Source: CAYZXK01 sp964482395 (GTDB lineage: Bacteria; Planctomycetota; Phycisphaerae; UBA1845; Fen-1342). Taken from it: a stretch of DNA of 5,355 bases. The notes beneath the pieces are model-generated. The model saw only the letters and a list, made by a program, of their open reading frames with translations. It was not told the DNA's origin and ran no database searches. Location: assembly GCA_964482395.1 (NCBI GenBank), contig CAYZXK010000074.1, positions 1 to 5,355 on the forward strand, in the 5' to 3' direction. Below, one piece after another: positions 1-5,355 of this stretch. A program made the position numbers and the translations under genes. How positions within the stretch are numbered: the stretch's first letter is position 1; each line of letters begins with the position of its first letter.

Positions 1-750
1 GAGCAAGACCGGCCTGGGGGCGCTAGTGGCCTGACCGGCCAGCCGTCTCTGCGTCTCCTCCGGATCCAGAATCATCGGAAGCAGCGAAGCCTGCGGCTGC
101 GTGGCCGGCGCGGTCTCCGCCGGAGGCAAACCGGGCGCGAAAGCCACCACCTCACCTACCTGATCCAAACTGGCCAGACGTTCGGCCGCAAAACTCCGGT
201 ACGGCGAGCCCGCATAGCGCGGGTCGCCGGTCAATAGCTGATACACCTCCCGGGCCCGATCAAACTGCCGCAGCGACTCGTAGGTGGTGGCCAGCAGAAA
301 CGATACCGGCGCATCCAATCCCGGGCTGGTGCCCGGATCACTGCGGATTTCCTCCAGCAGCTTAACCGCCTCATCGAACGCTGCCTGCCGGCGCTCGGGA
401 TCCTTAAATCCCTCGTCGATCCGCAAGCGGGCCAGTTGGAGCCGGGCATACCCCAGCACGGTCGGCGGAGTGTTTTCCTGAAGCATGGCCCGCAGATCAT
501 TCTGGGCGCCGCCGACCGTCGCCGGGTCGTCCGCGTTCAGCCCCAGTGCGATCCGGTTGAGGCGCTCCCAGGCCCGTGCCAGGGCCGCCTCACGACTGGC
601 CCGCCAAGCATACCAGCCTAGCACCCCTAACCCGATGACCGCCAGCAAGGCCAGGCCGGCCAGAAATCGGGGGTCTTTCAGGTCTGCCAGCCGGGCCAGG
701 GTCTCGGCTAGCTCATTAGTCTTGAGCTGGCGCCGTGTGTCAGCGTCCAT
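1..750 (-). CDS. Membrane-anchored TPR-like protein, C-terminus outside window
   Basis: The reverse frame is open from an ATG at 750-748 to the window edge, giving 250 residues with no stop. GAGG at 761-758 lies 7 nt before the ATG and supports this start. The N-terminus is charged and cytoplasm-like (residues 1-28), followed by one hydrophobic segment at about 29-49 (FLAGLALLAVIGLGVLGWYAW region). After this come amphipathic helices rich in Ala, Leu and Arg. The stretch at about 145-178 fits a tetratricopeptide repeat (LLATTYESLRQFDRAREVY), and 100-135 looks like a preceding helical pair. An Ala/Pro-rich, probably disordered stretch follows at about 204-222. The layout resembles YfgM-like proteins, which have one N-terminal helix and a periplasmic TPR domain. 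That resemblance is inferred; I cannot assign a specific function. It sits 29 bp downstream of the lipoprotein gene on the same strand, so co-transcription is likely. TPR proteins often serve as scaffolds in envelope complexes, but no partner can be read from the sequence. Confidence 0.82.
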   Translation of the reverse strand, partial: MDADTRRQLKTNELAETLARLADLKDPRFLAGLALLAVIGLGVLGWYAWRASREAALARAWERLNRIALGLNADDPATVGGAQNDLRAMLQENTPPTVLGYARLQLARLRIDEGFKDPERRQAAFDEAVKLLEEIRSDPGTSPGLDAPVSFLLATTYESLRQFDRAREVYQLLTGDPRYAGSPYRSFAAERLASLDQVGEVVAFAPGLPPAETAPATQPQASLLPMILDPEETQRRLAGQATSAPRPVLL

Positions 751-779
751 TATCGCACCTCAGCCATCAGCCGGGCCGC

Positions 780-1289
780 TCAGGGCCGTCGAACCGGAGG
801 TTGACCCTCACGCTCGGTAAAACCCTTCGAAAGCGGCCCGATGTCGACCACCAGAACCGTCTTGCCGCCTTTCGGTTTGGTGCGCACGTTGCACTCTTCG
901 GCGTCGCTCTCAAACCTGAGGCTGTGCTCGCCGTTGTCGAACCGGCGCTGCCGGAGCGTGAACTTCGCCGCCGGCATGTACTCCACGTAGAAGCGGGCCA
1001 CCGCATCCGGGCTCAGAGAACCCTGGAACTCGCACTGGGCCACGCGCAGCGAGCCCGCCGCCCGAGCCACGCTGCGTTCCGGCACCAGGTAGAATCCGGC
1101 CGGCAGCGGAATGTTCTCCAGCAGGGGATGCTGGAGCGCCGAAGCGGGGGGGCTGGCCCCGGCCGGCGAGCCGGTCGCGTCGCCCCCACTCTGGCAGCCG
1201 GCCAATGCCCCAACCCACCCGAGTGCAACCAGGCCGACCAGCGTCGTCGTCGGGCTGAGCGGCCCGACTCGCATGACCCGAGCGTTCAT
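780..1289 (-). CDS. Putative small lipoprotein, unrecognised C-terminal domain
   Basis: The frame encodes 169 residues from ATG 1289-1287 to TGA 782-780. AGGAG at 1302-1298 lies 8 nt upstream of the start. The N-terminus is a lipoprotein signal peptide: Arg4 and Arg7, a hydrophobic core at about 17-30, and lipobox L29-A30-G31-C32. Cys32 would be lipidated, and Gln at +2 would favour the outer membrane under E. coli-type sorting rules, which may not hold here. A Gly/Ala/Ser/Pro linker (about 33-51) leads to a compact domain at about 52-157. Notable parts are HPLLENIPLPAGFYLVPERS, then FYVEYMP, then a run of alternating beta-like strands ending in KTVLVVDIGPLS. The domain has a single Cys (about 133). 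I do not recognise the family and assign no activity. It is the first gene of the leftward pair and is divergent from the secretion genes, so a role in the same envelope machine is possible but only by position. Confidence 0.85.
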   Translation of the reverse strand: MNARVMRVGPLSPTTTLVGLVALGWVGALAGCQSGGDATGSPAGASPPASALQHPLLENIPLPAGFYLVPERSVARAAGSLRVAQCEFQGSLSPDAVARFYVEYMPAAKFTLRQRRFDNGEHSLRFESDAEECNVRTKPKGGKTVLVVDIGPLSKGFTEREGQPPVRRP

Positions 1290-1419
1290 CCATCCTTCTC
1301 CTGCATCCCTTCGTCCGGCTTCCTGTCAGCCGGACAAGCCACGAGCACCCACCGTGGTTCGGCACCCCGTCCAAAAAACGGCCGGCCACCGATCACCGGT
1401 GTCCTTGCAATCCTTCGCT

Positions 1420-1448
1420 ATTCTCGCGCACCTCCCGGTGCCCGTCAA
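1420..1448 (-). promoter_or_regulatory. Candidate sigma70 promoter for lipoprotein/TPR operon
   Basis: Read on the minus strand, TTGACG at 1448-1443 matches five of six -35 consensus bases. GAGAAT at 1425-1420 matches four of six -10 bases. The spacer is exactly 17 nt. Transcription would start near 1412 and leave a leader of about 120 nt before the lipoprotein ATG. A dyad (GCACC-TCCC-GGTGC, 1428-1441, with two further pairs outside one mismatch) fills most of the spacer, a position where a regulator could block polymerase. This is pattern matching only; in GC-rich DNA a 4/6 -10 box is modest support. Confidence 0.4.
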
Positions 1449-1524
1449 ACCGTTCGGGCTGAGGTGCAACAACCGCCGCCCGGCCGGCTGACCATCCCGG
1501 CCCGGCTGGCCGCGGGCCGCAGGT

Positions 1525-1552
1525 TTGTACCCCGGTCCGACCCGCCTATAAT
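1525..1552 (+). promoter_or_regulatory. Candidate sigma70 promoter for gspE-gspF-pseudopilin
   Basis: A perfect TATAAT lies at 1547-1552, in otherwise very GC-rich sequence. Sixteen nt upstream is TTGTAC (1525-1530), which keeps only the TTG of the -35 consensus. The start of transcription would fall near 1558-1560. That leaves a short leader of about 15 nt containing the GGAG at 1564-1567 that serves the ATG at 1575. The -10 box overlaps an in-frame ATG at 1551, so that upstream ATG would not be in the transcript from this promoter. Confidence 0.55.
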
Positions 1553-1563
1553 GGCGCGCAAAC

Positions 1564-1567
1564 GGAG
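1564..1567 (+). promoter_or_regulatory. Ribosome binding site deciding the gspE start
   Basis: GGAG is placed 7 nt before ATG 1575. The alternative in-frame ATGs at 1551 and 1590 lack comparably spaced Shine-Dalgarno sequences, so 1575 is preferred. Confidence 0.65.
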
Positions 1568-1574
1568 TATTGGG

Positions 1575-3326
1575 ATGCCCGGTGAAGCAATGCCGCCGAT
1601 CTCGCAGCTTCGGGGTCGCCCCCTGGGCCGCATTCTGATCAAGATGGGCAAGCTGACCCGTGCCCAGGTCTCCGAGGCCCTGGAACTGCAAAAGACCAAA
1701 CGCGGACCGCTGGGGCAACTGTTGGTCGAGATGGGGTACGCCTCCCCGGCCGACGTCAACCGGGCCCTGGCCGCCCAGGTCGGCATGGAGTCGATCCGCC
1801 TGGCGGATATCGACATCGACCAGAGCGTGATCAACATGATCCCGGCCCAGATGGCCCATGCTTACCGGATCATCCCCACCGACTACGACCGCGAAACCAA
1901 TACCCTAGGGGTGGCGGTGGCCAGCCCCGACAACTTCCACGCCACCGATGACCTGAAAACCCTCATGGGCTTCAACGTCGTGGCCCGCATCACCACCGAA
2001 GAGGACATGGCGGAGGCCCTTAACCGCTACTACCCGGAAGAGGCCGCGGCCACCATCAACGACATAATTTCGGAGATCTCCTCCGACGAGGAACTCCAGA
2101 AATACCAGGGCCGCGGGGAAAGCATCGACCTGGACGAGCTGCGCGAAATGGCCGAGAGCAGCCCGGTCAAGAAGCTGGTCAACCTGGTGCTGCTCCAGTC
2201 CATCCGCGATAAGGCCTCCGACATCCACTTCGAGCCCTTCGAAGACGAGTTCAAAATGCGGTACCGGATCGACGGCGTCCTGTTCGAGATGGTGCCGCCT
2301 CCCAAGCACGTCGCCATGGCCATTTCGTCCCGAATCAAGGTCATGGCCAACCTGGACATCGCTGAACGCCGGCTGCCTCAGGACGGCCGCATCGAACTCA
2401 TGGTCGAAAACCGCCCCGTCGACCTGCGGGTCAGCGTTCTGCCGACCATGTTCGGCGAAAGCGTCGTCCTGCGAGTCCTGGACCGAACCCAGGTCAATCT
2501 GGACCTGACCCAGCTCGGGCTGCGCGAGGACGAACTGGGCATCGTCCGACAACTGATCAACAAACCGCATGGCATAGTTATCGTAACCGGTCCCACCGGC
2601 TGCGGTAAGACGACAACCCTATATTCCGCCCTTAATGAATTAAATAGCCCCGAAGTCAAGATTCTCACCAGCGAGGATCCCGTCGAATACGACATTGATG
2701 GCCTGATTCAGTGCCAAATTAGGACGGAAATTGGACTTACGTTCGCGCGTTGTCTGCGGCACTTCCTGCGTCAAGACCCGGACATCATCTTGGTGGGAGA
2801 GATTCGCGACCTTGAGACCGCGCAAATTGCTGTACAGGCCTCCCTCACCGGCCACCTGGTGTTCTCGACTCTGCACACCAACGACGCCCCCAGCTCCATC
2901 GCCCGACTGCTGGACCTGGGCCTGGAGCCCTTCCTGGTAACCGCGACACTGGAAGGCATTATCGCCCAACGACTTGTGCGAAAAATCTGCGAAAACTGCA
3001 AGGAAGAGTATACACCTTCTGAACAGCAGCTTATGGAGCTGGGGCTGACGCCCGAGGATGTGGCCGGCCGCACATTCTTTTATGGGAAAGGCTGCGACTA
3101 CTGCAATCACACCGGTTATAAGGGCCGGCGCGGAATCTTCGAGGTGATGATATTGGACGATGAGCTCCGCGAGTTGATCATGAAGCACGCCTCGAGCAAT
3201 GTTCTGCGCCAGGCCGCCAAGAAGCGCGGCATGCGGTCGCTGCGCGAGTCAGGGCTGCTGGCCCTGTACGATGGAGTTACGACTATTGAAGAGGTGGTAC
3301 GCGAGACCCTGGCCGAGGAGATATAG
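1575..3326 (+). CDS. gspE: GspE/PilB-family assembly ATPase with MshEN N-terminus
   Basis: This 583-residue protein is the cytoplasmic hexameric ATPase that powers pseudopilus or pilus assembly, by family knowledge. Residues 16-39 and 45-68 form two 24-residue MshEN-type motifs (PLGRILIKMG...Q and PLGQLLVEMG...Q) separated by five residues. The rest of the N-domain runs to about 155, followed by an acidic linker. In the motor domain, Walker A is GPTGCGKT (339-346, Lys345), the Asp box is around SEDPVEY (366-372), Walker B is IILVGEIRD (404-412, Glu409) and the His box is GHLVFSTLHTN (426-436). A zinc-type tetracysteine is present: C472, C475, C507, C510. All key catalytic motifs are intact. 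The wording around ETAQIAVQASLTGHLV is closer to GspE than to PilB as I recall them, but the two cannot be separated firmly here; pilB is the alternative name. Codon usage shifts towards A/T-ended codons at about 2568-2835 and 2937-3160. gspF follows after 154 bp. Confidence 0.95.
   Translation: MPGEAMPPISQLRGRPLGRILIKMGKLTRAQVSEALELQKTKRGPLGQLLVEMGYASPADVNRALAAQVGMESIRLADIDIDQSVINMIPAQMAHAYRIIPTDYDRETNTLGVAVASPDNFHATDDLKTLMGFNVVARITTEEDMAEALNRYYPEEAAATINDIISEISSDEELQKYQGRGESIDLDELREMAESSPVKKLVNLVLLQSIRDKASDIHFEPFEDEFKMRYRIDGVLFEMVPPPKHVAMAISSRIKVMANLDIAERRLPQDGRIELMVENRPVDLRVSVLPTMFGESVVLRVLDRTQVNLDLTQLGLREDELGIVRQLINKPHGIVIVTGPTGCGKTTTLYSALNELNSPEVKILTSEDPVEYDIDGLIQCQIRTEIGLTFARCLRHFLRQDPDIILVGEIRDLETAQIAVQASLTGHLVFSTLHTNDAPSSIARLLDLGLEPFLVTATLEGIIAQRLVRKICENCKEEYTPSEQQLMELGLTPEDVAGRTFFYGKGCDYCNHTGYKGRRGIFEVMILDDELRELIMKHASSNVLRQAAKKRGMRSLRESGLLALYDGVTTIEEVVRETLAEEI
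1620..1778 (+). other. Tandem MshEN c-di-GMP-binding-type motifs within GspE
   Basis: Codons for residues 16-68 encode two copies of the pattern xLGxxLhxxGxhxxxxhxxxLxxQ, spaced by five residues. This is the arrangement described for the MshEN domain of MshE-like ATPases, where both motifs together hold cyclic di-GMP. The Leu-Gly pair, the second Gly and the closing Gln are present in both copies. The first position, usually Arg in the consensus, is Pro in both (Arg15 directly precedes copy one, Gly44 precedes copy two). Binding is therefore plausible but not assured. Confidence 0.7.
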
Positions 3327-3480
3327 CCTGAACTGCCGCCTCTGGCGACCGCCGGTCGTCCGGTCGGCGGGCGGAAGGCCACTTGGCGGCCCAAATAATT
3401 GTACAGGTGGGGGATCGGCCGGGCGGACGGCCGGCGATTGGGTGATCGGATAGTCGCACGTCGTGCCCGGAGGCATCGGG
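3327..3480 (+). other. gspE-gspF intergenic spacer with hairpins
   Basis: The 154-bp gap holds two potential hairpins. One is at 3344-3360 (7-bp stem with one G-T pair, loop GCC). The other is at 3416-3433 (CGGCCG, 6-nt loop, CGGCCG). Neither is followed by a T-run, so neither is a standard intrinsic terminator; they may affect mRNA processing or relative expression. A short A/T-rich patch at 3392-3404 stands out, but I find no convincing -35/-10 pair around it. Read-through from gspE into gspF is the simplest reading. Confidence 0.4.
3469..3473 (+). promoter_or_regulatory. Ribosome binding site deciding the gspF start
   Basis: GGAGG lies 7 nt before ATG 3481. The upstream in-frame GTG at 3463 would put this site inside the gene and has no equivalent of its own. 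ATG 3481 also gives the usual family N-terminus MAVFKYEALN. Confidence 0.8.
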
Positions 3481-4773
3481 ATGGCGGTCTTCAAGTACGA
3501 AGCCCTAAACGCTCAGGGTCAGGAGATCAAGGACGAGATCGAAGCTCCGTCCAAGGAGGAGGCGGTCTCCCGGGTCCGCGGCCTGGGCTACTTCCCCACC
3601 AAAGTGGTCGAGAAGGTTGACCGCAAGAGGGTCGCGGCCAAGAAGGGGGGGGCGGGTCCGAAGCAGCGCAAGGCGGCCGGGACCGGCCTGGGCTGGGTCA
3701 GTACCAAAGCGCTGTGTTCGTTCACCCGGCAGTTATCGACCCTTCAGGATGCCGGCCTACCCATCCTGCGGAGCATCCGCATTCTGGAGCAACAGCAGAA
3801 ACCCGGCATGCTGCGGAGCTGTCTGAAACAGATCACCGAGGACGTGGAAGGGGGCGCCACCCTTTCGGAGGCCATGTCACGCCACCCCAAGGCTTTCGAC
3901 CGGCTGTACTGCAACATGGTGGCGGCGGGCGAGGCCGGCGGCGTGCTGGACGTCATCCTCCAGCGGCTGGCTGATTTCCTCGAAAAAGCCCAGCGGCTGC
4001 GCCGGAAGATCATCGGGGCCATGATCTACCCGGCGGTAGTGATCCTGATCGCCGGCGGCATCGTCACCTTCATCATGGTGTTCGTGGTCCCCAAGTTCCG
4101 CCAGATCTTCGAGGATTTCGAGACCAAGCTGCCGGCCGTGACCGAGTTCCTGATCAACACCTCCCGCTGGTTTGCCGAAGGTCGGCCGCCCGGCTGGATG
4201 GTGGTGGTATTCTCGCCCGTGGTGGCGTTCATCCTGATGAAGCTCATCCGCCAATCCACCATGGGGCGCTACATAGTCGATGTGATCGCTTTGAAAATCC
4301 CGATCCTGGGACAACTGATCGGCAAGTCGGCCGTGGCACGTTTCACCCGGACCCTGGGCACCTTGGTGGCGGCCGGCGTGCCCATCCTGGAAGCCCTGGC
4401 CATCACCAAGGCCACCAGCGGAAATGAAGTCTACGCCCGGATGCTCCAGCGGGTTCATGACGCCATCCGGGAGGGCGACTCGTTCGCCAACCCCCTCCGG
4501 GCTTCCCGAACCGTCGACTCGATCGTGGTCAACATGGTCGACGTGGGCGAAGAGACCGGGGAACTGGACAAAATGCTCATGAAGGTGGCCGACAACTACG
4601 ACGAAGAAGTCGACACTCTGGTCGCCTCCCTGGTCAGCCTCCTGGAACCGATCATGGTCGTGAGCCTGGGCATGATCGTCGGCTTCATCGTCGTCGCTCT
4701 GTTCCTGCCCCTGGTCGCCCTGATCCAGGGTGTGATGAGCAGTGGTGGTGGCGGCGGCGGCGGCGGCATTTAA
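3481..4773 (+). CDS. gspF: GspF/PilC-family inner-membrane platform protein
   Basis: This 430-residue protein is the polytopic membrane core that couples the assembly ATPase to pseudopilin extraction; the length is close to the usual 400-odd residues. It opens with the family-typical MAVFKYEALNAQGQ and then has a basic Lys/Gly linker (about 45-70). Two T2SSF repeats follow. The first is at about 80-203 (FTRQLSTLQDAGLPILRSI, then AAGEAGGVLDVIL at 148-160). The second is at about 285-408 (FTRTLGTLVAAGVPILEAL, then GEETGELDKML at 356-366). Hydrophobic segments at about 184-204, 239-255 and 388-415 fit the standard three-helix topology. The C-terminus is odd: after LIQGVMSS come eight glycines and a final Ile. 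The stop is only 13 bp before the pseudopilin start, so translation is probably linked. GspF and PilC cannot be told apart from sequence alone; pilC is the alternative name. Confidence 0.95.
   Translation: MAVFKYEALNAQGQEIKDEIEAPSKEEAVSRVRGLGYFPTKVVEKVDRKRVAAKKGGAGPKQRKAAGTGLGWVSTKALCSFTRQLSTLQDAGLPILRSIRILEQQQKPGMLRSCLKQITEDVEGGATLSEAMSRHPKAFDRLYCNMVAAGEAGGVLDVILQRLADFLEKAQRLRRKIIGAMIYPAVVILIAGGIVTFIMVFVVPKFRQIFEDFETKLPAVTEFLINTSRWFAEGRPPGWMVVVFSPVVAFILMKLIRQSTMGRYIVDVIALKIPILGQLIGKSAVARFTRTLGTLVAAGVPILEALAITKATSGNEVYARMLQRVHDAIREGDSFANPLRASRTVDSIVVNMVDVGEETGELDKMLMKVADNYDEEVDTLVASLVSLLEPIMVVSLGMIVGFIVVALFLPLVALIQGVMSSGGGGGGGGI
4744..4767 (+). repeat. Glycine-codon trinucleotide repeat (GGT)2(GGC)6
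   Basis: Eight consecutive glycine codons, two GGT and six GGC, lie just before the last codon and stop of gspF. The six pure GGC units form a simple repeat. Slippage in units of three would change only the length of the Gly tail and leave the reading frame intact. Confidence 0.9.
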
Positions 4774-4775
4774 GC

Positions 4776-4779
4776 GGAG
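4776..4779 (+). promoter_or_regulatory. Ribosome binding site for the pseudopilin
   Basis: GGAG ends 1 nt before an in-frame ATG (4781) but 7 nt before an in-frame GTG (4787). The 7-nt spacing equals that at gspE and gspF, which points to GTG 4787 as the start. Confidence 0.55.
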
Positions 4780-4786
4780 CATGCCT

Positions 4787-5355
4787 GTGAAAACCCACTA
4801 CCCAGCCCGGGCCCGCCGAGCGCTTGCGGGCCGACGTGCAATCCCCGACGGCTTCACCCTGGTCGAGCTGCTGGCCGTGGTGGCCATCATCTCGCTCCTG
4901 ATCGCTCTGCTGGTGCCGGCCGTCAATGGCGTGCGCAACCACGCCAAGGCCGTCAGCTCGCAGAACCTGATGTCCGTCCTCGGCAAGGGCTGCGAGATGT
5001 TCAACAAGGACTTCAATCGCTACCCACGCTCCAACGGTCGCAACCCGTTTGAAACCAATGAAGTCGGACTCTCAGGTGCCCAATGGCTGATCCTGGAACT
5101 GGCCGGCGCCGACCTGAAGGGCTACGTCGCGATGACGGACGGTCGCCAGTACGATTCGCAACCCGCGCCCACCGGCGACGGTCAGGTCAACGCCCCCGAC
5201 TGGCTGGATTGGTATTCCCTCACGCCCAGCCAGAGCTTCCACCGCTTCGGCCCGTACATCCAGGTGGATGCCAAGGCCATCCAGTCGCCGGCGTACTTCC
5301 GCGAGAACACCAGCCCCACTGGAACGCTGCCAGAAATCCTGGACCCGGATAAGAA
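4787..5355 (+). CDS. Type IV pilin-like pseudopilin, 3' end outside window
   Basis: The frame is open from GTG 4787 to the right edge, giving 189 residues plus two bases without a stop. A basic leader of 22 residues (MKTHYPARARRALAG, ending IPDG) precedes the prepilin peptidase site G22|FTLVE. The conserved Glu is at +5 of the mature protein. The hydrophobic N-terminal helix ELLAVVAIISLLIALLVPAV follows and both anchors the precursor and packs the filament. The body has a helix continuation (about 50-75, QNLMSVLGKGCEMFNKD), then a Tyr/Pro-rich globular part with LSGAQWLILELAGADLKGYV and DWLDWYSL. The protein is a substrate of the GspE/GspF machine encoded just upstream, and would also need a prepilin peptidase not present here. 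It could be a major (GspG-like) or minor pseudopilin; the missing C-terminus prevents a choice. ATG 4781 is the alternative start, adding two residues. Confidence 0.9.
   Translation, partial: MKTHYPARARRALAGRRAIPDGFTLVELLAVVAIISLLIALLVPAVNGVRNHAKAVSSQNLMSVLGKGCEMFNKDFNRYPRSNGRNPFETNEVGLSGAQWLILELAGADLKGYVAMTDGRQYDSQPAPTGDGQVNAPDWLDWYSLTPSQSFHRFGPYIQVDAKAIQSPAYFRENTSPTGTLPEILDPDK

Larger units (their letters stand above)
1290..1574. other. Divergent intergenic region
   Basis: About 285 bp separate the lipoprotein start from the ATPase start. The region holds one promoter candidate for each strand and several short inverted repeats: CCAC-C-GTGG at 1349-1357, CACCG-N5-CGGTG at 1387-1401 and GCACC-N4-GGTGC at 1428-1441. 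The forward frame stays open through it and across the antisense of the lipoprotein gene. That extension does not look like protein of the ATPase family and is not counted as coding. No RNA gene or riboswitch is evident. Confidence 0.6.

Noticed and set aside
339..347. GspE Walker A Ser-to-Cys change (residues 339-346, encoded at 2589-2612) as a possible defect
   Set aside because: The Lys and Thr needed for nucleotide binding are intact; the position before Gly-Lys tolerates small residues. Numbers given here are residues of the protein.
1371..1401. Minus-strand GC-rich stem followed by six Ts, resembling an intrinsic terminator
   Set aside because: The only stems next to the T-run are 3-4 bp, and a terminator here would cut the leader only if the leftward promoter lies upstream, which conflicts with the better promoter candidate at 1420-1448.
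735..1574. Long N-terminal extension of the gspE frame
   Set aside because: It runs antisense through the lipoprotein gene and the divergent promoter region, has Arg/Pro-rich low-complexity translation typical of a GC-rich shadow, and lacks a ribosome site; ATG 1575 has both promoter and ribosome-site support.
1905..2570. 221-residue minus-strand frame
   Set aside because: Antisense shadow of the conserved gspE coding region, without ribosome site or domain.
3344..3433. Hairpins after gspE as terminators
   Set aside because: No T-run follows either stem, and the next gene belongs to the same pathway on the same strand.
3463..3480. GTG 3463 as the gspF start
   Set aside because: It would place the strong GGAGG inside the coding region and add six residues not typical of the family; ATG 3481 fits both.
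3877..4782. 301-residue minus-strand frame rich in His, Asp and Gln
   Set aside because: It lies wholly antisense to gspF, and its composition is what complementing GC-rich hydrophobic codons produces; no recognisable domain.
5083..5352. Plus-strand 89-residue frame near the right edge
   Set aside because: Out of frame with the pseudopilin, whose frame carries the expected leader and body; the translation is Arg/Pro-rich and unlike a protein domain.

Overview
The window is GC-rich, with mostly C/G-ended codons. It looks like chromosomal DNA from a Planctomycetota-like bacterium. That assignment is inferred from the general style of the proteins: a GspE/PulE-type ATPase with Walker A GPTGCGKT, and a pseudopilin with a GFTLVELL leader and a planctomycete-like body. 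No rRNA or other phylogenetic marker is present. I see no mobile element, CRISPR array, tRNA or rRNA.

Left part (1-1289, minus strand): two genes transcribed leftward, 29 bp apart, probably one operon. The promoter-proximal gene (1289-780) encodes a small lipoprotein with a clear lipobox and a C-terminal domain I do not recognise. The second (750 to beyond base 1) encodes a membrane-anchored protein with one transmembrane helix and TPR-like helices; its C-terminus lies outside the window.

Middle (1290-1574): a divergent intergenic region of about 285 bp. It has a sigma70-like promoter for each direction: TTGACG-17-GAGAAT leftward, and a perfect TATAAT 16 nt from a weak -35 rightward. Several short CACC/GGTG dyads lie between and within them.

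Right part (1575-5355, plus strand): three genes in the order expected for a type II secretion / type IV pilus assembly module. They are a GspE/PilB-type assembly ATPase with a tandem MshEN (c-di-GMP-binding type) N-terminus, a GspF/PilC-type inner-membrane platform protein ending in a poly-glycine tail, and a type IV pilin-like pseudopilin cut by the right edge. In the expected machine the ATPase works at the cytoplasmic face of the platform protein, which lifts pseudopilin subunits out of the membrane into a short filament. A prepilin peptidase, a secretin and the GspL/M or PilM/N/O homologues are not in the window.

Nothing here is a wholly new system. The most informative points are the apparent c-di-GMP input module, the patchy codon usage inside the ATPase gene, the unrecognised lipoprotein beside the secretion genes, and start-site corrections for three genes.
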